Shown here in pieces: positions 1-8,938 of a DNA stretch of 64,000 nucleotides. Both the position numbers and the translations under genes were made by a program. How positions within the stretch are numbered: the stretch's first letter is position 1; every line of letters begins with the position of its first letter. The DNA comes from JACKAN01 sp964502735. Lineage in GTDB: Bacteria; Bdellovibrionota; Bdellovibrionia; Bdellovibrionales; UBA1609. The notes under the pieces were generated by a model. It did no database searches. It saw nothing but the letters and a program-made list of their open reading frames with translations, and was not told the DNA's origin. The stretch is taken from the NCBI GenBank assembly GCA_964502735.1, contig CAZCYD010000010.1, positions 6,855-70,854 on the forward strand, read 5' to 3'.

Positions 1-190
1 ACAGGATAGCCTCTTTGAGCCACTCATTGACAACCCATTTTTCATTTTGAATTTTCTCACAAACTCTTTCTTGCCCAGAGTCGAGCCAATCGATAGCGGT
101 TTGAATAGCTTTAAGTTGTAAACCATTAAACTCTTTAGGTCTATTGGCGAAACTATCCTGAACTATTGAGATAACATCATTTTTTTCCAT
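1..190 (-). CDS. dapD: DapD, tetrahydrodipicolinate N-succinyltransferase (5' part, cut by window edge)
   Basis: Only the first 63 residues are inside the window. They read like the helical N-terminal domain of DapD, including the stretch WLDSGQERVCEKI and then WVVNEWLKEAIL, which matches the family pattern LLDSGxxRVAEK followed by WVxxxWLKKAVL. DapD transfers succinyl from succinyl-CoA to tetrahydrodipicolinate in the cytosol, in the succinylase route to meso-DAP and lysine. The ATG at 190-188 is preceded by an AGGAAGAG ribosome site. The gene lies 54 nt downstream of the MpaA-like gene on the same strand and opposite lysC-lysA, so this is a DAP/lysine neighbourhood. The catalytic left-handed beta-helix domain is outside the window. 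Confidence 0.85.
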   Translation of the reverse strand, partial: MEKNDVISIVQDSFANRPKEFNGLQLKAIQTAIDWLDSGQERVCEKIQNEKWVVNEWLKEAIL

Positions 191-244
191 AACTTTCTCT
201 TCCTTATAATTTCTTCCCTGTGATTTCTTTTCTGTGATTTAAAG

Positions 245-901
245 TTACAATCGATTTTCAGTAACTTTGAGTGCTTCGAGTATGGCGGGAACGTGAATTC
301 CTATGATTTCCTTAGGCGGCAAATTGCGTTGAATTTCATAGGTAATTGTTGGCATATCTCTTTCTAGGCCACAATATGTTCCGAGGCACCCGGGAGTGGG
401 GTATCCAATGCTGTCTTTAACTTCGTATCCAGTCATTCTGGATAGAACTTCTGCCTCTTCTTCGCAGCGTCCATTTATATTAATTAGAGGGTTCCAGGAG
501 TGGAGACTGATCACCAGCTTAGGTTTGTACTCACTTAGCCAGGAGACCAGGGCTTGGTTTTCAGGTTCAGAATTGGCAGATTGACCAGGGTAGTAGCGCT
601 CTTCCTTAACCTCTGAGGTCCAATCGTTGGTGGGCAGATTGCGGTTAAGGTCGACACTGTTAGAGTTTTTTCTCTGTGATCGGATAATACCGTCCAAGTT
701 AAATAGGGGAATAATGGTGAGTTGCAATTTATAAGTAAAAGATTCAATAAAGCGACCTTGCAGGGCTTTAGCTGCCACGACACCTTCCCATTCGTCCCCG
801 TGTACGCCGCCCAATATTAAAACTTGTGGGCCTCTGGTACCATAATTCTCGGCGGTTATGGGTAGCCCCTGGGCTGTGATCCCAAACTTAAAACTTTTCA
901 T
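245..901 (-). CDS. mpaA: M14-family murein peptide amidase A-like zinc carboxypeptidase
   Basis: A 218-residue M14-type metallopeptidase. Visible zinc ligands are H34 and E37 in GGVHGDEWEG and H134 in ISLHSWNP; the likely general base is E189 in TITYEI, and NRNLP (87-91) is the arginine-bearing substrate motif. MpaA removes DAP from the murein tripeptide L-Ala-gamma-D-Glu-DAP in the cytosol during wall recycling. The absence of a signal peptide and the DapD/LysC/LysA neighbours fit that role. I chose the ATG at 901 because GAGGT lies just upstream and because the longer frame (to 943) would overlap lysC, which diverges from 932. Succinylglutamate desuccinylase-like relatives share the fold, so the exact substrate is inference. 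Confidence 0.8.
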   Translation of the reverse strand: MKSFKFGITAQGLPITAENYGTRGPQVLILGGVHGDEWEGVVAAKALQGRFIESFTYKLQLTIIPLFNLDGIIRSQRKNSNSVDLNRNLPTNDWTSEVKEERYYPGQSANSEPENQALVSWLSEYKPKLVISLHSWNPLININGRCEEEAEVLSRMTGYEVKDSIGYPTPGCLGTYCGLERDMPTITYEIQRNLPPKEIIGIHVPAILEALKVTENRL

Positions 902-931
902 TACGACCTCGCTCGTGTACAGTATCGCCTC

Positions 932-2155
932 ATGAAAGCTCAAACTTTTCTAGTGGTCAAGAAGTTCGGTGGTACTTCAGTAGGTTCGATTGAACGCATC
1001 GAACATGTGGCCGAACGCATTTTTAAAGATTACAAATCTGGTCAAAGGCCGATTGTTGTGGCTTCTGCTATGTCTGGAGAGACTAATAAACTGGTTCGAT
1101 TGGCCTCAGATATTAATCCACAGTATCGCGGGCCAGCCTATGATATGTTGCTGGCGTCTGGTGAGCAAGTTTCTATAGCGCTCTTGGCTATAGCTTTAGA
1201 AAAGCGTGGAGTTCCTGCAAAACCACTTTTGGCTTACCAGTTAGGAATTAGAACGGATTCAATTTTTTCTCAAGCTAAAATTCAGAGCATTGATTCTGAT
1301 AAAATGAGAAATTTGGTGGATCAGGGAGTAGTTCCCATTGTAGCTGGATTTCAGGGCGTTACAGATGGTGATCAGATTACAACACTTGGGCGAGGTGGCT
1401 CAGACACCACAGCTGTAGCTTTAGCTGCGGCCATGGGGTGTGACGAGGTTGAAATTTATACGGATGTTCCAAAAGTGTTTACGGCAGACCCTAGGCTTAT
1501 CCCTAAGGCCCGCGAGATCTCAAAGTTGAGTTTTGAAGAAATGATGGAAATGGCCAGTTTAGGTTCAAAGGTTTTGCATTTTCGCTGTGTGGAGTTGGCA
1601 GCTAAATTTAGAGTTAAGATCCATGTGAGATCTACTTTTGAAACACGAGATGGCACCTGGGTGGTGCCGGAGGAAAAAAATATGGAAAACCCAGTTGTAT
1701 CAGCTGTTACTCATGATGCAAGTACGGCCATCGTAAAATTGTTTCCAGTTCCATTTGGAGCCGCTTTTTTGGCAGAGTTGTTTGAGACTTTAGCTAACAA
1801 AGGGGTTATTGTTGATATTATTACTCAGAGTTATAACGACGAGGGGCAGAGATTGGCTTTTTCTGTTAATGAGTCGGATTTGTATACGGTCGAGGATATT
1901 ATCCAGAAGATGAACATAGAGACAAAGATTGTCATACTTCGTGGTATGTCGAAACTTTCAGTCGTGGGTGTTGGAATGGCTAATCATCCTGGTGTGGCCG
2001 CTAGGTTTTTTAAAGTCTTGAGTCGCCTCGACGTGCCTATTCACTTGGTTACAACTTCAGATATAAAAATCAGCGCGGTTATAGACACAAAAAATTTAGA
2101 GGTTAGTGCCAGGGGTTTGCATACAGAATTTGGATTAGATGCTCTAAGTAATTAG
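932..2155 (+). CDS. lysC: Aspartate kinase
   Basis: A 407-residue monofunctional aspartokinase, which phosphorylates L-aspartate in the first step toward lysine/DAP, threonine and methionine. The N-terminus carries the signature VKKFGGTSVGS (about residues 9-19). The kinase core includes TTLGRGGSDTTAVALAAAM, and the AEVYTDVP-type motif appears as EIYTDVPKVFTADPR. The C-terminal 140 residues form the paired ACT domains that normally sense lysine. No homoserine dehydrogenase domain is fused. lysA follows after 15 nt, so the two are co-transcribed. The start at 932 has only a weak ribosome site but sits directly before the family motif. Divergent from the MpaA-like gene with 30 nt between starts, so promoters must be very compact or overlap the neighbouring coding sequence. 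Confidence 0.95.
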   Translation: MKAQTFLVVKKFGGTSVGSIERIEHVAERIFKDYKSGQRPIVVASAMSGETNKLVRLASDINPQYRGPAYDMLLASGEQVSIALLAIALEKRGVPAKPLLAYQLGIRTDSIFSQAKIQSIDSDKMRNLVDQGVVPIVAGFQGVTDGDQITTLGRGGSDTTAVALAAAMGCDEVEIYTDVPKVFTADPRLIPKAREISKLSFEEMMEMASLGSKVLHFRCVELAAKFRVKIHVRSTFETRDGTWVVPEEKNMENPVVSAVTHDASTAIVKLFPVPFGAAFLAELFETLANKGVIVDIITQSYNDEGQRLAFSVNESDLYTVEDIIQKMNIETKIVILRGMSKLSVVGVGMANHPGVAARFFKVLSRLDVPIHLVTTSDIKISAVIDTKNLEVSARGLHTEFGLDALSN

Positions 2156-2170
2156 ATTGAGGTAAATCGA

Positions 2171-3361
2171 ATGTCGTTAATGTATATTGATCGTCAGCTT
2201 CATATGATTCAGAGTTCAGCCCAGTACAATCTATTGGATATGGCTAAAGAAGTTGGCGAACCCTTTTACCTTTATGATTTAGAGGGCATAAGGCGTCGGG
2301 CCAACTATTTTAAAAATTCATTTAAACGTAACATAAGAGTTCACTACGCATTAAAGGCAAATTATCATCCTGAAATATTAAAAACGATTAAAGAAGTGGG
2401 GTTTGGAGTTGATGTTGTATCTGGCGGAGAGCTTCAAATAGCATTAAAATTGGGATTTGAGCCCGAGCAAATCTTGTTTTCAGGGGTAGGGAAGACTGTT
2501 AAGGAAGTTGAACTGGCCGTAAAATCAAGAATTTCTCAAATAAATGTCGAGAGTCCTCAGGAGTTAGATAGAATAGGGAAAATTTCGAGCCATCTCGGAT
2601 TAGGCGTTCGAGTGGCGTGGAGAATGAATCCCGACGTAAAAGCCGAAACTCACCCTTACATTACAACAGGCTTTAGAAATAATAAATTTGGCATGGACGA
2701 AAGTTTTCTGCCTCAATTGTTGCAGACCCTAGAGATGTACCCAAGTCTTCATTTAGTGGGGCTGACTATGCACATAGGATCTCAGATACGTCAAATATCT
2801 CCTTTTCTTGACGCTTTGGAAAAAATTAAGGTGATCTATTCCAACTTAAAACTTAAAGGATACCATTTAAAGACTTTGAATTTAGGTGGGGGTCTTGGAA
2901 TTAATTATAATGAGTCGGATCTTTCAGGGGATGAAGAGTATATTCATCAATACGCAGTAGCCATTAATCAAAGTCTGTCGGGTTTTGATGGAGAAATTTT
3001 GATGGAGCCTGGACGGGTGTTGGTAGGATCATTTGGGTGGTTGCTAGGAGAGGTTCAGTACGTAAAATCTACGCCTTGGAAGAATTTTGCAATTTTAAAT
3101 ACAGGGATGCACCATTTATTGCGACCCTCCTTGTATCAGGCACATCACCGGATAATTCCAGTGGTGCAAAAAGAAAGGGATTTGCAGGCCTACGATATTG
3201 TAGGGCCAATATGTGAGTCTTCGGATGTATTGGGGTACGATAGATACTTGCCAGAAGTTGAGCAAGGAGACTGGTTGGTTATTGAAGATGTAGGAGCCTA
3301 CGGCAGGGTTATGGCCTCAGATTACAATAGTCAGGGCTTTCCCAAAGAGATTGCACTTTAA
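2171..3361 (+). CDS. lysA: Diaminopimelate decarboxylase
   Basis: A 396-residue fold-type III PLP enzyme that decarboxylates meso-DAP to L-lysine, the last step of lysine synthesis. The PLP lysine is K62 in VHYALKANYHPEIL; the phosphate-binding glycine loop appears as NLGGGLGINY; EPGRVLVG is the conserved arginine motif; and the CESSDVLG motif near the C-terminus supplies the active-site cysteine shared across the dimer. Length is close to the usual 400-430. The ATG at 2171 follows GAGG by eight nucleotides and lies 15 nt after the lysC stop, forming a lysC-lysA operon. Downstream it converges with murI. Confidence 0.94.
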   Translation: MSLMYIDRQLHMIQSSAQYNLLDMAKEVGEPFYLYDLEGIRRRANYFKNSFKRNIRVHYALKANYHPEILKTIKEVGFGVDVVSGGELQIALKLGFEPEQILFSGVGKTVKEVELAVKSRISQINVESPQELDRIGKISSHLGLGVRVAWRMNPDVKAETHPYITTGFRNNKFGMDESFLPQLLQTLEMYPSLHLVGLTMHIGSQIRQISPFLDALEKIKVIYSNLKLKGYHLKTLNLGGGLGINYNESDLSGDEEYIHQYAVAINQSLSGFDGEILMEPGRVLVGSFGWLLGEVQYVKSTPWKNFAILNTGMHHLLRPSLYQAHHRIIPVVQKERDLQAYDIVGPICESSDVLGYDRYLPEVEQGDWLVIEDVGAYGRVMASDYNSQGFPKEIAL

Positions 3362-3370
3362 GTTTCATTT

Positions 3371-3391
3371 CTCTATTCTCTATTCTCTATT
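3371..3391. repeat. Three tandem copies of CTCTATT overlapping the murI stop
   Basis: Three exact head-to-tail copies of the heptamer CTCTATT occupy the 25-nt gap between lysA and murI. The TAG stop of murI (3387-3389) lies in the last copy. The repeat is short, so it is easily explained by slippage. A change in copy number would not alter the murI reading frame before its stop. Confidence 0.7.
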
Positions 3392-4211
3392 CATAGTTTT
3401 GGACTTTAACTATTTCCACTCCAGGAAGTGGCTGGTCTGAAAACAGATAAGCAAAAATTTTTTTTAATGAAAAACTTTCATCCGTCATAAATATTTTTAT
3501 ATTTAATTTTTTGTTTGGATATTCGGTTGGTTCATTTAAGTTGGGGTAAGTCTCACAAAACTGCCTTGCGACAGCCTCTGCAGACGAAATTATTGGAAGA
3601 TTTTTCCCAACGACTTTTTTTATAGCCGGTAAGAGGAGTGGGTAGTGGGTGCAGCCAAGGATGATGCAATCAGGTGAAGTCTGTAGAATGGGGTTTAGGT
3701 ACCTGTAAAGGATAAGATTAGTAAGAGGGTCATCAATAAGTCCTTCTTCTACAAAAGGCACTAAAAGAGGGCAGGGCTGTTGAAACACGCTAATGTGAGG
3801 ATTGAGTTTCTGTATGGCTTTAACGTAGGATTTTTGATGAACTGTTGTTGTCGTCGCCACGACGGCAATGCGTTCGTTAAAAGCTGTTTTCGTTGCCATC
3901 AGTGCACTAGGCTGTATCACATCAAAAATAGGTACAGGATAAGACTCTTGGTTTTCAAGGACGCTAGATGCAGAATTGCAGGCCACGACTATAACATCGA
4001 CTTTTTTTGTTAGTAAAAACTGGATACATTCTTTTACATATTTTTTGATAGTTGAGGGTGATTTATTGCCGTAGGGAACATGAGCCGAGTCTCCTAAATA
4101 AAAGTACTCGTGGTGAGGGGTAAATTCAGTTAGCGACTTGAGTACGGTCAAGCCTCCAAGGCCTGAGTCAAAGACTCCAACTTTTAATGTTTTAGGATAG
4201 GTGTTGCTCAT
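3387..4211 (-). CDS. murI: Glutamate racemase
   Basis: A 274-residue cofactor-independent racemase that converts L- to D-glutamate for peptidoglycan stem peptides. The two catalytic cysteines are both present: C78 in VVACNSAS and C187 in ILGCTHYPLL. The N-terminal VGVFDSGLGGLTV carries the catalytic-site D15 and S16, and GDSAHVPYG is the usual substrate loop. Length is standard (about 265-285). It converges with lysA, and its 5' end faces a 518-nt intergenic region before the penicillin-binding protein gene, placing it among the cell-wall genes of this region. Confidence 0.94.
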   Translation of the reverse strand: MSNTYPKTLKVGVFDSGLGGLTVLKSLTEFTPHHEYFYLGDSAHVPYGNKSPSTIKKYVKECIQFLLTKKVDVIVVACNSASSVLENQESYPVPIFDVIQPSALMATKTAFNERIAVVATTTTVHQKSYVKAIQKLNPHISVFQQPCPLLVPFVEEGLIDDPLTNLILYRYLNPILQTSPDCIILGCTHYPLLLPAIKKVVGKNLPIISSAEAVARQFCETYPNLNEPTEYPNKKLNIKIFMTDESFSLKKIFAYLFSDQPLPGVEIVKVQNYE

Positions 4212-4729
4212 ACTGTCGGTCTCTTTATTTTTTGATTTTTATCTCTGAATTTTCTTTGATCCTTTCCGTTTGTTCTTTATAGTTTCTACACAGATTTCGG
4301 ATCAATAAAATTAATTTATCAGTAAGAAGAGAACTGTCCAGTCTTAGCCAGCACTATTTTAATCCAAATCCAGGAATAAAATTTGACGCATTCTATTCGC
4401 GGATTTGGATTTTAAGAGTCAGTGTCTGATTTAATCTAATTTAGTTTCTTACTTAATCTGGTATCTCGTTCAATCTGGTGCCTTTATGGTCTCTTGTCGG
4501 TTTTGTATGAGTAAATTTTATATTCATTGAATACAAGTTAAACAGTGAAAAGCTGTCTTAATAAATAATGGTTAAATAATATTGCAATTCTATTGACGCA
4601 CAAAGTCCAGATGAAGTATCTTCACGCTGTCGCTTAAAATACAGGCATCACTTATCTCCTCGTTTAGGTAATATTAAGCCAATAGAAATATAGAAATAAT
4701 GTAGTCAGAAAAGAATAGGGATTTTTACT
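4212..4729. other. Long intergenic region between murI and the penicillin-binding protein gene
   Basis: This 518-nt divergent spacer has no convincing open frame. It is AT-rich and contains two degenerate copies of TCAATCTGGT/TTAATCTGGT around 4456-4482. It should hold the promoters of both flanking genes. Two TTGACG hexamers occur (about 4383 and 4594) but neither has a clear -10 partner at the right distance, so I make no promoter call. Confidence 0.5.
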
Positions 4730-7700
4730 GTGACCATAGAATTTATTATAGCTGGACTTCTTATAATCAATCAGTTTTTTGTTGAGCCTTCTAACGATTT
4801 GGATTTTCCCACCTCTTTCGATAGAACTCAGATTATTCAATCCTCAAATAGGTCTTGCAATCGTTTAATTGATAACCCTAGGCTTAAGGGGCTTGAACCA
4901 CGGAATCTTATAAAACAATTTGGAACAGTGGAAGATCAAATATTTACCGAGTCGGATCTAAGTCCTTCGATCAGAAGGGTGTTTAAAGATTTTGATTTTA
5001 ATAAGTTCTTTAAATTTTTACACTACACTTGCGGTAGTTATGAACAGGCCAAAGCTTCATTTGATGATCCAGTTTTATTTGAATCCCCTTTGTTTGATGT
5101 AGAAAAAGTAAATCAAGAATATAAAAATATTTTATCGATGGTCGGAGACACTAAAAGTTTTCGCTACGGTGAATTGCCGAGCATCAAACCTGTTTTTGAT
5201 GGTGAGGGTCAGCAAATTGGTGAGAGTTTTCAGAGAGAGGGAAGGCGAGAGTGGGTTTCTATTCAAGACGTTCCTCCGAGTTTAATACAGGTGATTCTTG
5301 CAGCTGAAGATCAGCATTTTTTTACTCATAGAGGAATTGATGAAAATGGACTCCTTAGAGCCTTTGTAAAAAGTTTTGCAGGAGAGAGGCTAGAAGGGGG
5401 ATCCACAATAACTCAGCAAGTGGCTAAGAACCTATTGGTGGGAAGTGATCAGAACTTGCAGAGAAAATTTGTCGAAATGGCAACAGCTTTTTATCTTGAA
5501 CGAGACTTGGGTAAAGAGAGAATTTTAGAGCTTTATATAAATTTAGTTTTTATGGGCCATAATTCTTGGGGATTTAAGTTGGCGGCTAAAACTTATTTTG
5601 ATAAAGAATTGAGGGAGTTAACTCTTTCTGAACAAGCGACTTTGGCGGGTCTTATCAAATGGCCAGGACGTCACAATCCAATCTCTTCACCTCAAGTGGC
5701 AAAAACAAGGAGAGATCAAGTTTTAGATTCTTTACTCTCGATTGATTCGCGCAAATTGACTGACGTCAAAATAACTCCTGAGAAGATAGAAGAGGCCAGG
5801 AAACAACCGATTAAAACAGTTCGAACCCCAGCTCAATTTAATGATGATGAGCTCCAGTATTTTCTTTCCTCTGCAAGAACAGAAATGGTTTCTCCGCTTG
5901 TTCGCTTGAGGGATTATATTGAAGTTACAATGAATACAAAATTACAAAAAATTGCAACTCAAGCCTTGCGCGAAGGTTTAGAGGAATATGAAAAAAAGTG
6001 GGGGAGAGATGGGTTTCGCGGGCCGGTGGCTAATCTTGTAGATTTAGAAAAGGAGAAGTCACAGGTCGAGGAAAAAAATGAAAAAAAGCCGTCACTGGGT
6101 TTTTTGCGTAGAAGTCCTAACGGTAAAGATTCAAATCCTGTTGCAGAGAATGGGGGTGGCGAGACGCAGGCTGAAGCTTCAGCGGAAACCGAAGAAGAAC
6201 AAGTTTCTGGGTGGCTTAATGAGTTAAAGTCTTTTCGTCCCCCATCTGACTCTTTGGGTTGGTCGGTTGCAGCCGTTCTCAATAAAGAATTAGACCTTAG
6301 TTTTCAAGATGGAAGCCGCGGAAAGCTAAAAGACGCTGCGTCTTGGGCTCAGAAATTAAAAATTGGCGACGTCGTTTATGTTAAAAAAAATCAAGGAGAG
6401 CTTTTTGAAATAGCTCAACTGCCAGAAGTTGAAGGCTCTGTTGTTATTATGAATCCTCATAATGGTGAGGTTTTGGCTGTTTCTGGCGGGTACGTTTGGA
6501 ACAATCAAAATCAGTATAATCGCGCAACAATGGCGATGAGGCAACCGGGGTCTTTGGTTAAGCCATTTACCTATATGGCCGCTTTACAGGACGGTCAGCA
6601 GCCTAATGAGCTTATAATAGACTCACCTATAGAGTTAGTAAGTTATGGAAAAAAGTGGAGACCTCAGAATTACGACAGAACCCTCACTTACGATTACTTA
6701 ACCATGAGATATGGATTGGAGCATTCCAAGAATATACTGACGGTAAGGTTGATGGCCAGCTTGGGTTTATCTAGAGTTTTAGATATTATGCAAGACTTTG
6801 GAGTTTATGAAAAACCCCTACAGGAGTATTCGGTGGTTTTGGGTTCGCAAGAAACGACTTTGCTCAGTATTGTAAATGCTTATGCGCAGATTGCCAACGG
6901 AGGAAAAAAAATAACCCCTTCGTTTGTTAGACATAGTGATGGTCATTCTCGCAATATTGACTTAGAAAGTGTTGACAAGACAACCTTGGCGCAAATTCGC
7001 TATATGTTACAAGGAGTGGTTCAGAGGGGAACGGCTGTTAGATTGAGAAAATACGGTAAATTTGTTGCGGGTAAGACAGGAACCTCGAATGACAGTCGTG
7101 ATGTGTGGTTTGTCGGTTTTACTCCAGACCTCGTAATTGGGGTTTATGTGGGTTATGATAGGCCAAGAAGTTTGAGCGGGCGCAGGCTCCAAGCTACGGG
7201 ATCTTCTGTGGCCCTGCCGATATTCACAAAAATTCTAGAGGAGAGTTTGAAGCTACAGCCTCGGAATCTTTTAGAATACAGGTTTCAAGAAATTCCAGGG
7301 GCGAATATCGAATATAGAACTATTTCTGTTATGAATAGGCATGAGAGCCTCAAGAATAGTGAGCCCACTATTGATGAGATCTTTCGTAGGGGATTTTATT
7401 CGCCAAATCAGGTTTTAACCACCAATCGTGAGATGTTAAATATTCGAGATGTAGATAGGGAAGATCCAAGTGTGCCAATATTTCCCGACATTTCTAGTGA
7501 ACAAGAGTTGACGACGCCTGCAAGGCCCATTCAAAGCCCTAATCGAAATTCAAGTCAAAGTTTGGATTCCGTTCCAAGTTCTGGACAGATTGGTTCTAGT
7601 CAGGTCCCGAGAGCAGGAGAGTCTCGAAGTGTTATTATTCATCCGCAGAATAGACAGGTAGAAGTTGAACAGGAGTCGTCCTCTGATGCCTTATGGGACT

Positions 7701-7741
7701 GGGTGATAGAATTGCAAAATGAAAAATCGAGAAGAAATTAA
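4730..7741 (+). CDS. Class A penicillin-binding protein (bifunctional transglycosylase/transpeptidase, PBP1-type)
   Basis: A 1003-residue membrane-anchored murein polymerase. A short hydrophobic anchor lies at about residues 3-17. The GT51 domain has the catalytic E193 in AAEDQHFFTHRGID, then GGSTITQQVAKNLL and ERILELYINLVFMG. The transpeptidase domain has the full triad: S608-x-x-K in RQPGSLVKPF, S666-K-N, and K782-T-G-T in AGKTGTSND. Between the domains lies a charged, low-complexity stretch (about residues 440-500) rich in E, K, S and G, and the C-terminal 100 residues are Ser/Pro/Gln-rich. The GTG start lacks a strong ribosome site, so the exact N-terminus is uncertain. It is larger than typical PBP1A/1B. 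It should act at the periplasmic face of the inner membrane. Confidence 0.92.
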   Translation: MTIEFIIAGLLIINQFFVEPSNDLDFPTSFDRTQIIQSSNRSCNRLIDNPRLKGLEPRNLIKQFGTVEDQIFTESDLSPSIRRVFKDFDFNKFFKFLHYTCGSYEQAKASFDDPVLFESPLFDVEKVNQEYKNILSMVGDTKSFRYGELPSIKPVFDGEGQQIGESFQREGRREWVSIQDVPPSLIQVILAAEDQHFFTHRGIDENGLLRAFVKSFAGERLEGGSTITQQVAKNLLVGSDQNLQRKFVEMATAFYLERDLGKERILELYINLVFMGHNSWGFKLAAKTYFDKELRELTLSEQATLAGLIKWPGRHNPISSPQVAKTRRDQVLDSLLSIDSRKLTDVKITPEKIEEARKQPIKTVRTPAQFNDDELQYFLSSARTEMVSPLVRLRDYIEVTMNTKLQKIATQALREGLEEYEKKWGRDGFRGPVANLVDLEKEKSQVEEKNEKKPSLGFLRRSPNGKDSNPVAENGGGETQAEASAETEEEQVSGWLNELKSFRPPSDSLGWSVAAVLNKELDLSFQDGSRGKLKDAASWAQKLKIGDVVYVKKNQGELFEIAQLPEVEGSVVIMNPHNGEVLAVSGGYVWNNQNQYNRATMAMRQPGSLVKPFTYMAALQDGQQPNELIIDSPIELVSYGKKWRPQNYDRTLTYDYLTMRYGLEHSKNILTVRLMASLGLSRVLDIMQDFGVYEKPLQEYSVVLGSQETTLLSIVNAYAQIANGGKKITPSFVRHSDGHSRNIDLESVDKTTLAQIRYMLQGVVQRGTAVRLRKYGKFVAGKTGTSNDSRDVWFVGFTPDLVIGVYVGYDRPRSLSGRRLQATGSSVALPIFTKILEESLKLQPRNLLEYRFQEIPGANIEYRTISVMNRHESLKNSEPTIDEIFRRGFYSPNQVLTTNREMLNIRDVDREDPSVPIFPDISSEQELTTPARPIQSPNRNSSQSLDSVPSSGQIGSSQVPRAGESRSVIIHPQNRQVEVEQESSSDALWDWVIELQNEKSRRN

Positions 7742-7773
7742 TTTAAAAACGAAAGATTATTTTTGAGGAGTTT

Positions 7774-8697
7774 ATGAAATTTATAAAATTTTTTTTAATA
7801 AAGTTGATATTTTTATCAGGCTCTTGGATATGGGCTTGCAATATTGACACGGCGTCTTCTAACAATGTTTTGCGAAATTGTTTCCACAGCGAGTTGTACC
7901 ACTGGGCTGATTGGAGTCGCACAAAACCTCAGTTTTCGGATATCATCCCTCCCGTTGGAAGGTTTCAAGACGCCCGATTGTTTTTTTTGAAATCGGCCTA
8001 CATTTTAGATTTTCCAGTTCGGGATTTAAATTTAAGTAAAAAAATAAATCTTTCAACTGTCCGCGCTTTAGATCCACAGTCTACGCACAAGGAACTTAAG
8101 ATTGATAAAAGTCTACTTAACGATAACGATAGTGGGGATTATTTTAAATATGTATCCCAGTTTTCAGTTACAACGACATTAAAGCAACCCGCTGAGGTTC
8201 AAAATAGAATTAACTTGGCTTTTGATGTAATGATAACCCTAGAGCGTTTGGCCGCAGATCAACCAAGAGAGTTGGCTTTTGATGGGCATTATTACTTTGT
8301 TGAAGATCGCAGTGAAATAAGAGATTGGATGTCTGTTATCGTGGAGTTGGACTCTCGTTTGTCAGGAATGTCTCCGCCAGATCAGATTCTAGTGCAGTAC
8401 ATGGATAATTTTTCATTTTTGGGTTTGCGAGGTATGGCTGTGACTTTATTTTTCGAAAGGGGAAATAAAACCAACGTTCTTCAGTATTTTGCAGTCAGTT
8501 TAAAAGGTCGCTTGCTGAAAGTTCCAGGGGCAGAAGACTTTTTGATGGGGAACAAAACAGTTTCCAGTGAAGCTATCCGCAATGTGTATTTTCGAGGATA
8601 CAAGTCGGGAGTCATTGGTGGTCTGCCTATTTATTTTCAAGAAAAGGTCGACGGCATGAGGTCTGGAATGGAAAAAATGAAAAGAGACCTTAAATAA
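7774..8697 (+). CDS. Exported protein of unknown function
   Basis: A 307-residue protein with a clear signal sequence (about residues 1-21, ending WIWA before a cysteine); the context is not a good lipobox, so signal peptidase I cleavage is more likely. The ATG follows TTGAGGAG. It starts 32 nt after the penicillin-binding protein stop on the same strand, which suggests co-transcription and an envelope role. The mature part is mixed alpha/beta by eye with no cysteine pattern, catalytic motif or family I recognise. Function unknown. Confidence 0.75.
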   Translation: MKFIKFFLIKLIFLSGSWIWACNIDTASSNNVLRNCFHSELYHWADWSRTKPQFSDIIPPVGRFQDARLFFLKSAYILDFPVRDLNLSKKINLSTVRALDPQSTHKELKIDKSLLNDNDSGDYFKYVSQFSVTTTLKQPAEVQNRINLAFDVMITLERLAADQPRELAFDGHYYFVEDRSEIRDWMSVIVELDSRLSGMSPPDQILVQYMDNFSFLGLRGMAVTLFFERGNKTNVLQYFAVSLKGRLLKVPGAEDFLMGNKTVSSEAIRNVYFRGYKSGVIGGLPIYFQEKVDGMRSGMEKMKRDLK

Positions 8698-8721
8698 AAC
8701 TTAAATATATAGATCAAATAA

Positions 8722-8755
8722 ATAAAAAAAACCGGCTAGCATCCTGCCGGCCGGT
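8722..8755 (-). terminator. Intrinsic terminator downstream of the IMPDH/GMPR gene
   Basis: Read on the minus strand, a CCGGC...GCCGG stem (alternatively ACCGGC pairing with GCCGGT) is followed at once by a run of T broken by single A bases. It lies about 180 nt after the stop of the minus-strand enzyme gene and 25-60 nt after the plus-strand exported gene; the T-tract makes it functional for the minus strand. Confidence 0.75.
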
Positions 8756-8938
8756 GAAAGAAAAACTCTTTAAGTGTAAATTTATGTAAAACAACTCGGG
8801 AGCGTATGGCAATGCACTCCATCTGTTACCAAGATAACTTTAGAGAATGGGCTCGTCAAAAATATATATTTAGCCAGCTTCAGCGCGGATAGCTAACTGC
8901 TGAATTTAACTTCGATGTCACTGTTTAAAATCTAAAAA

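Noticed and set aside
5959..6282. Antisense reading frame of 107 codons inside the penicillin-binding protein gene
   Set aside because: It opposes the low-complexity insert of the gene, has no ribosome site and a Ser-rich composition caused by the complement of the coding strand.
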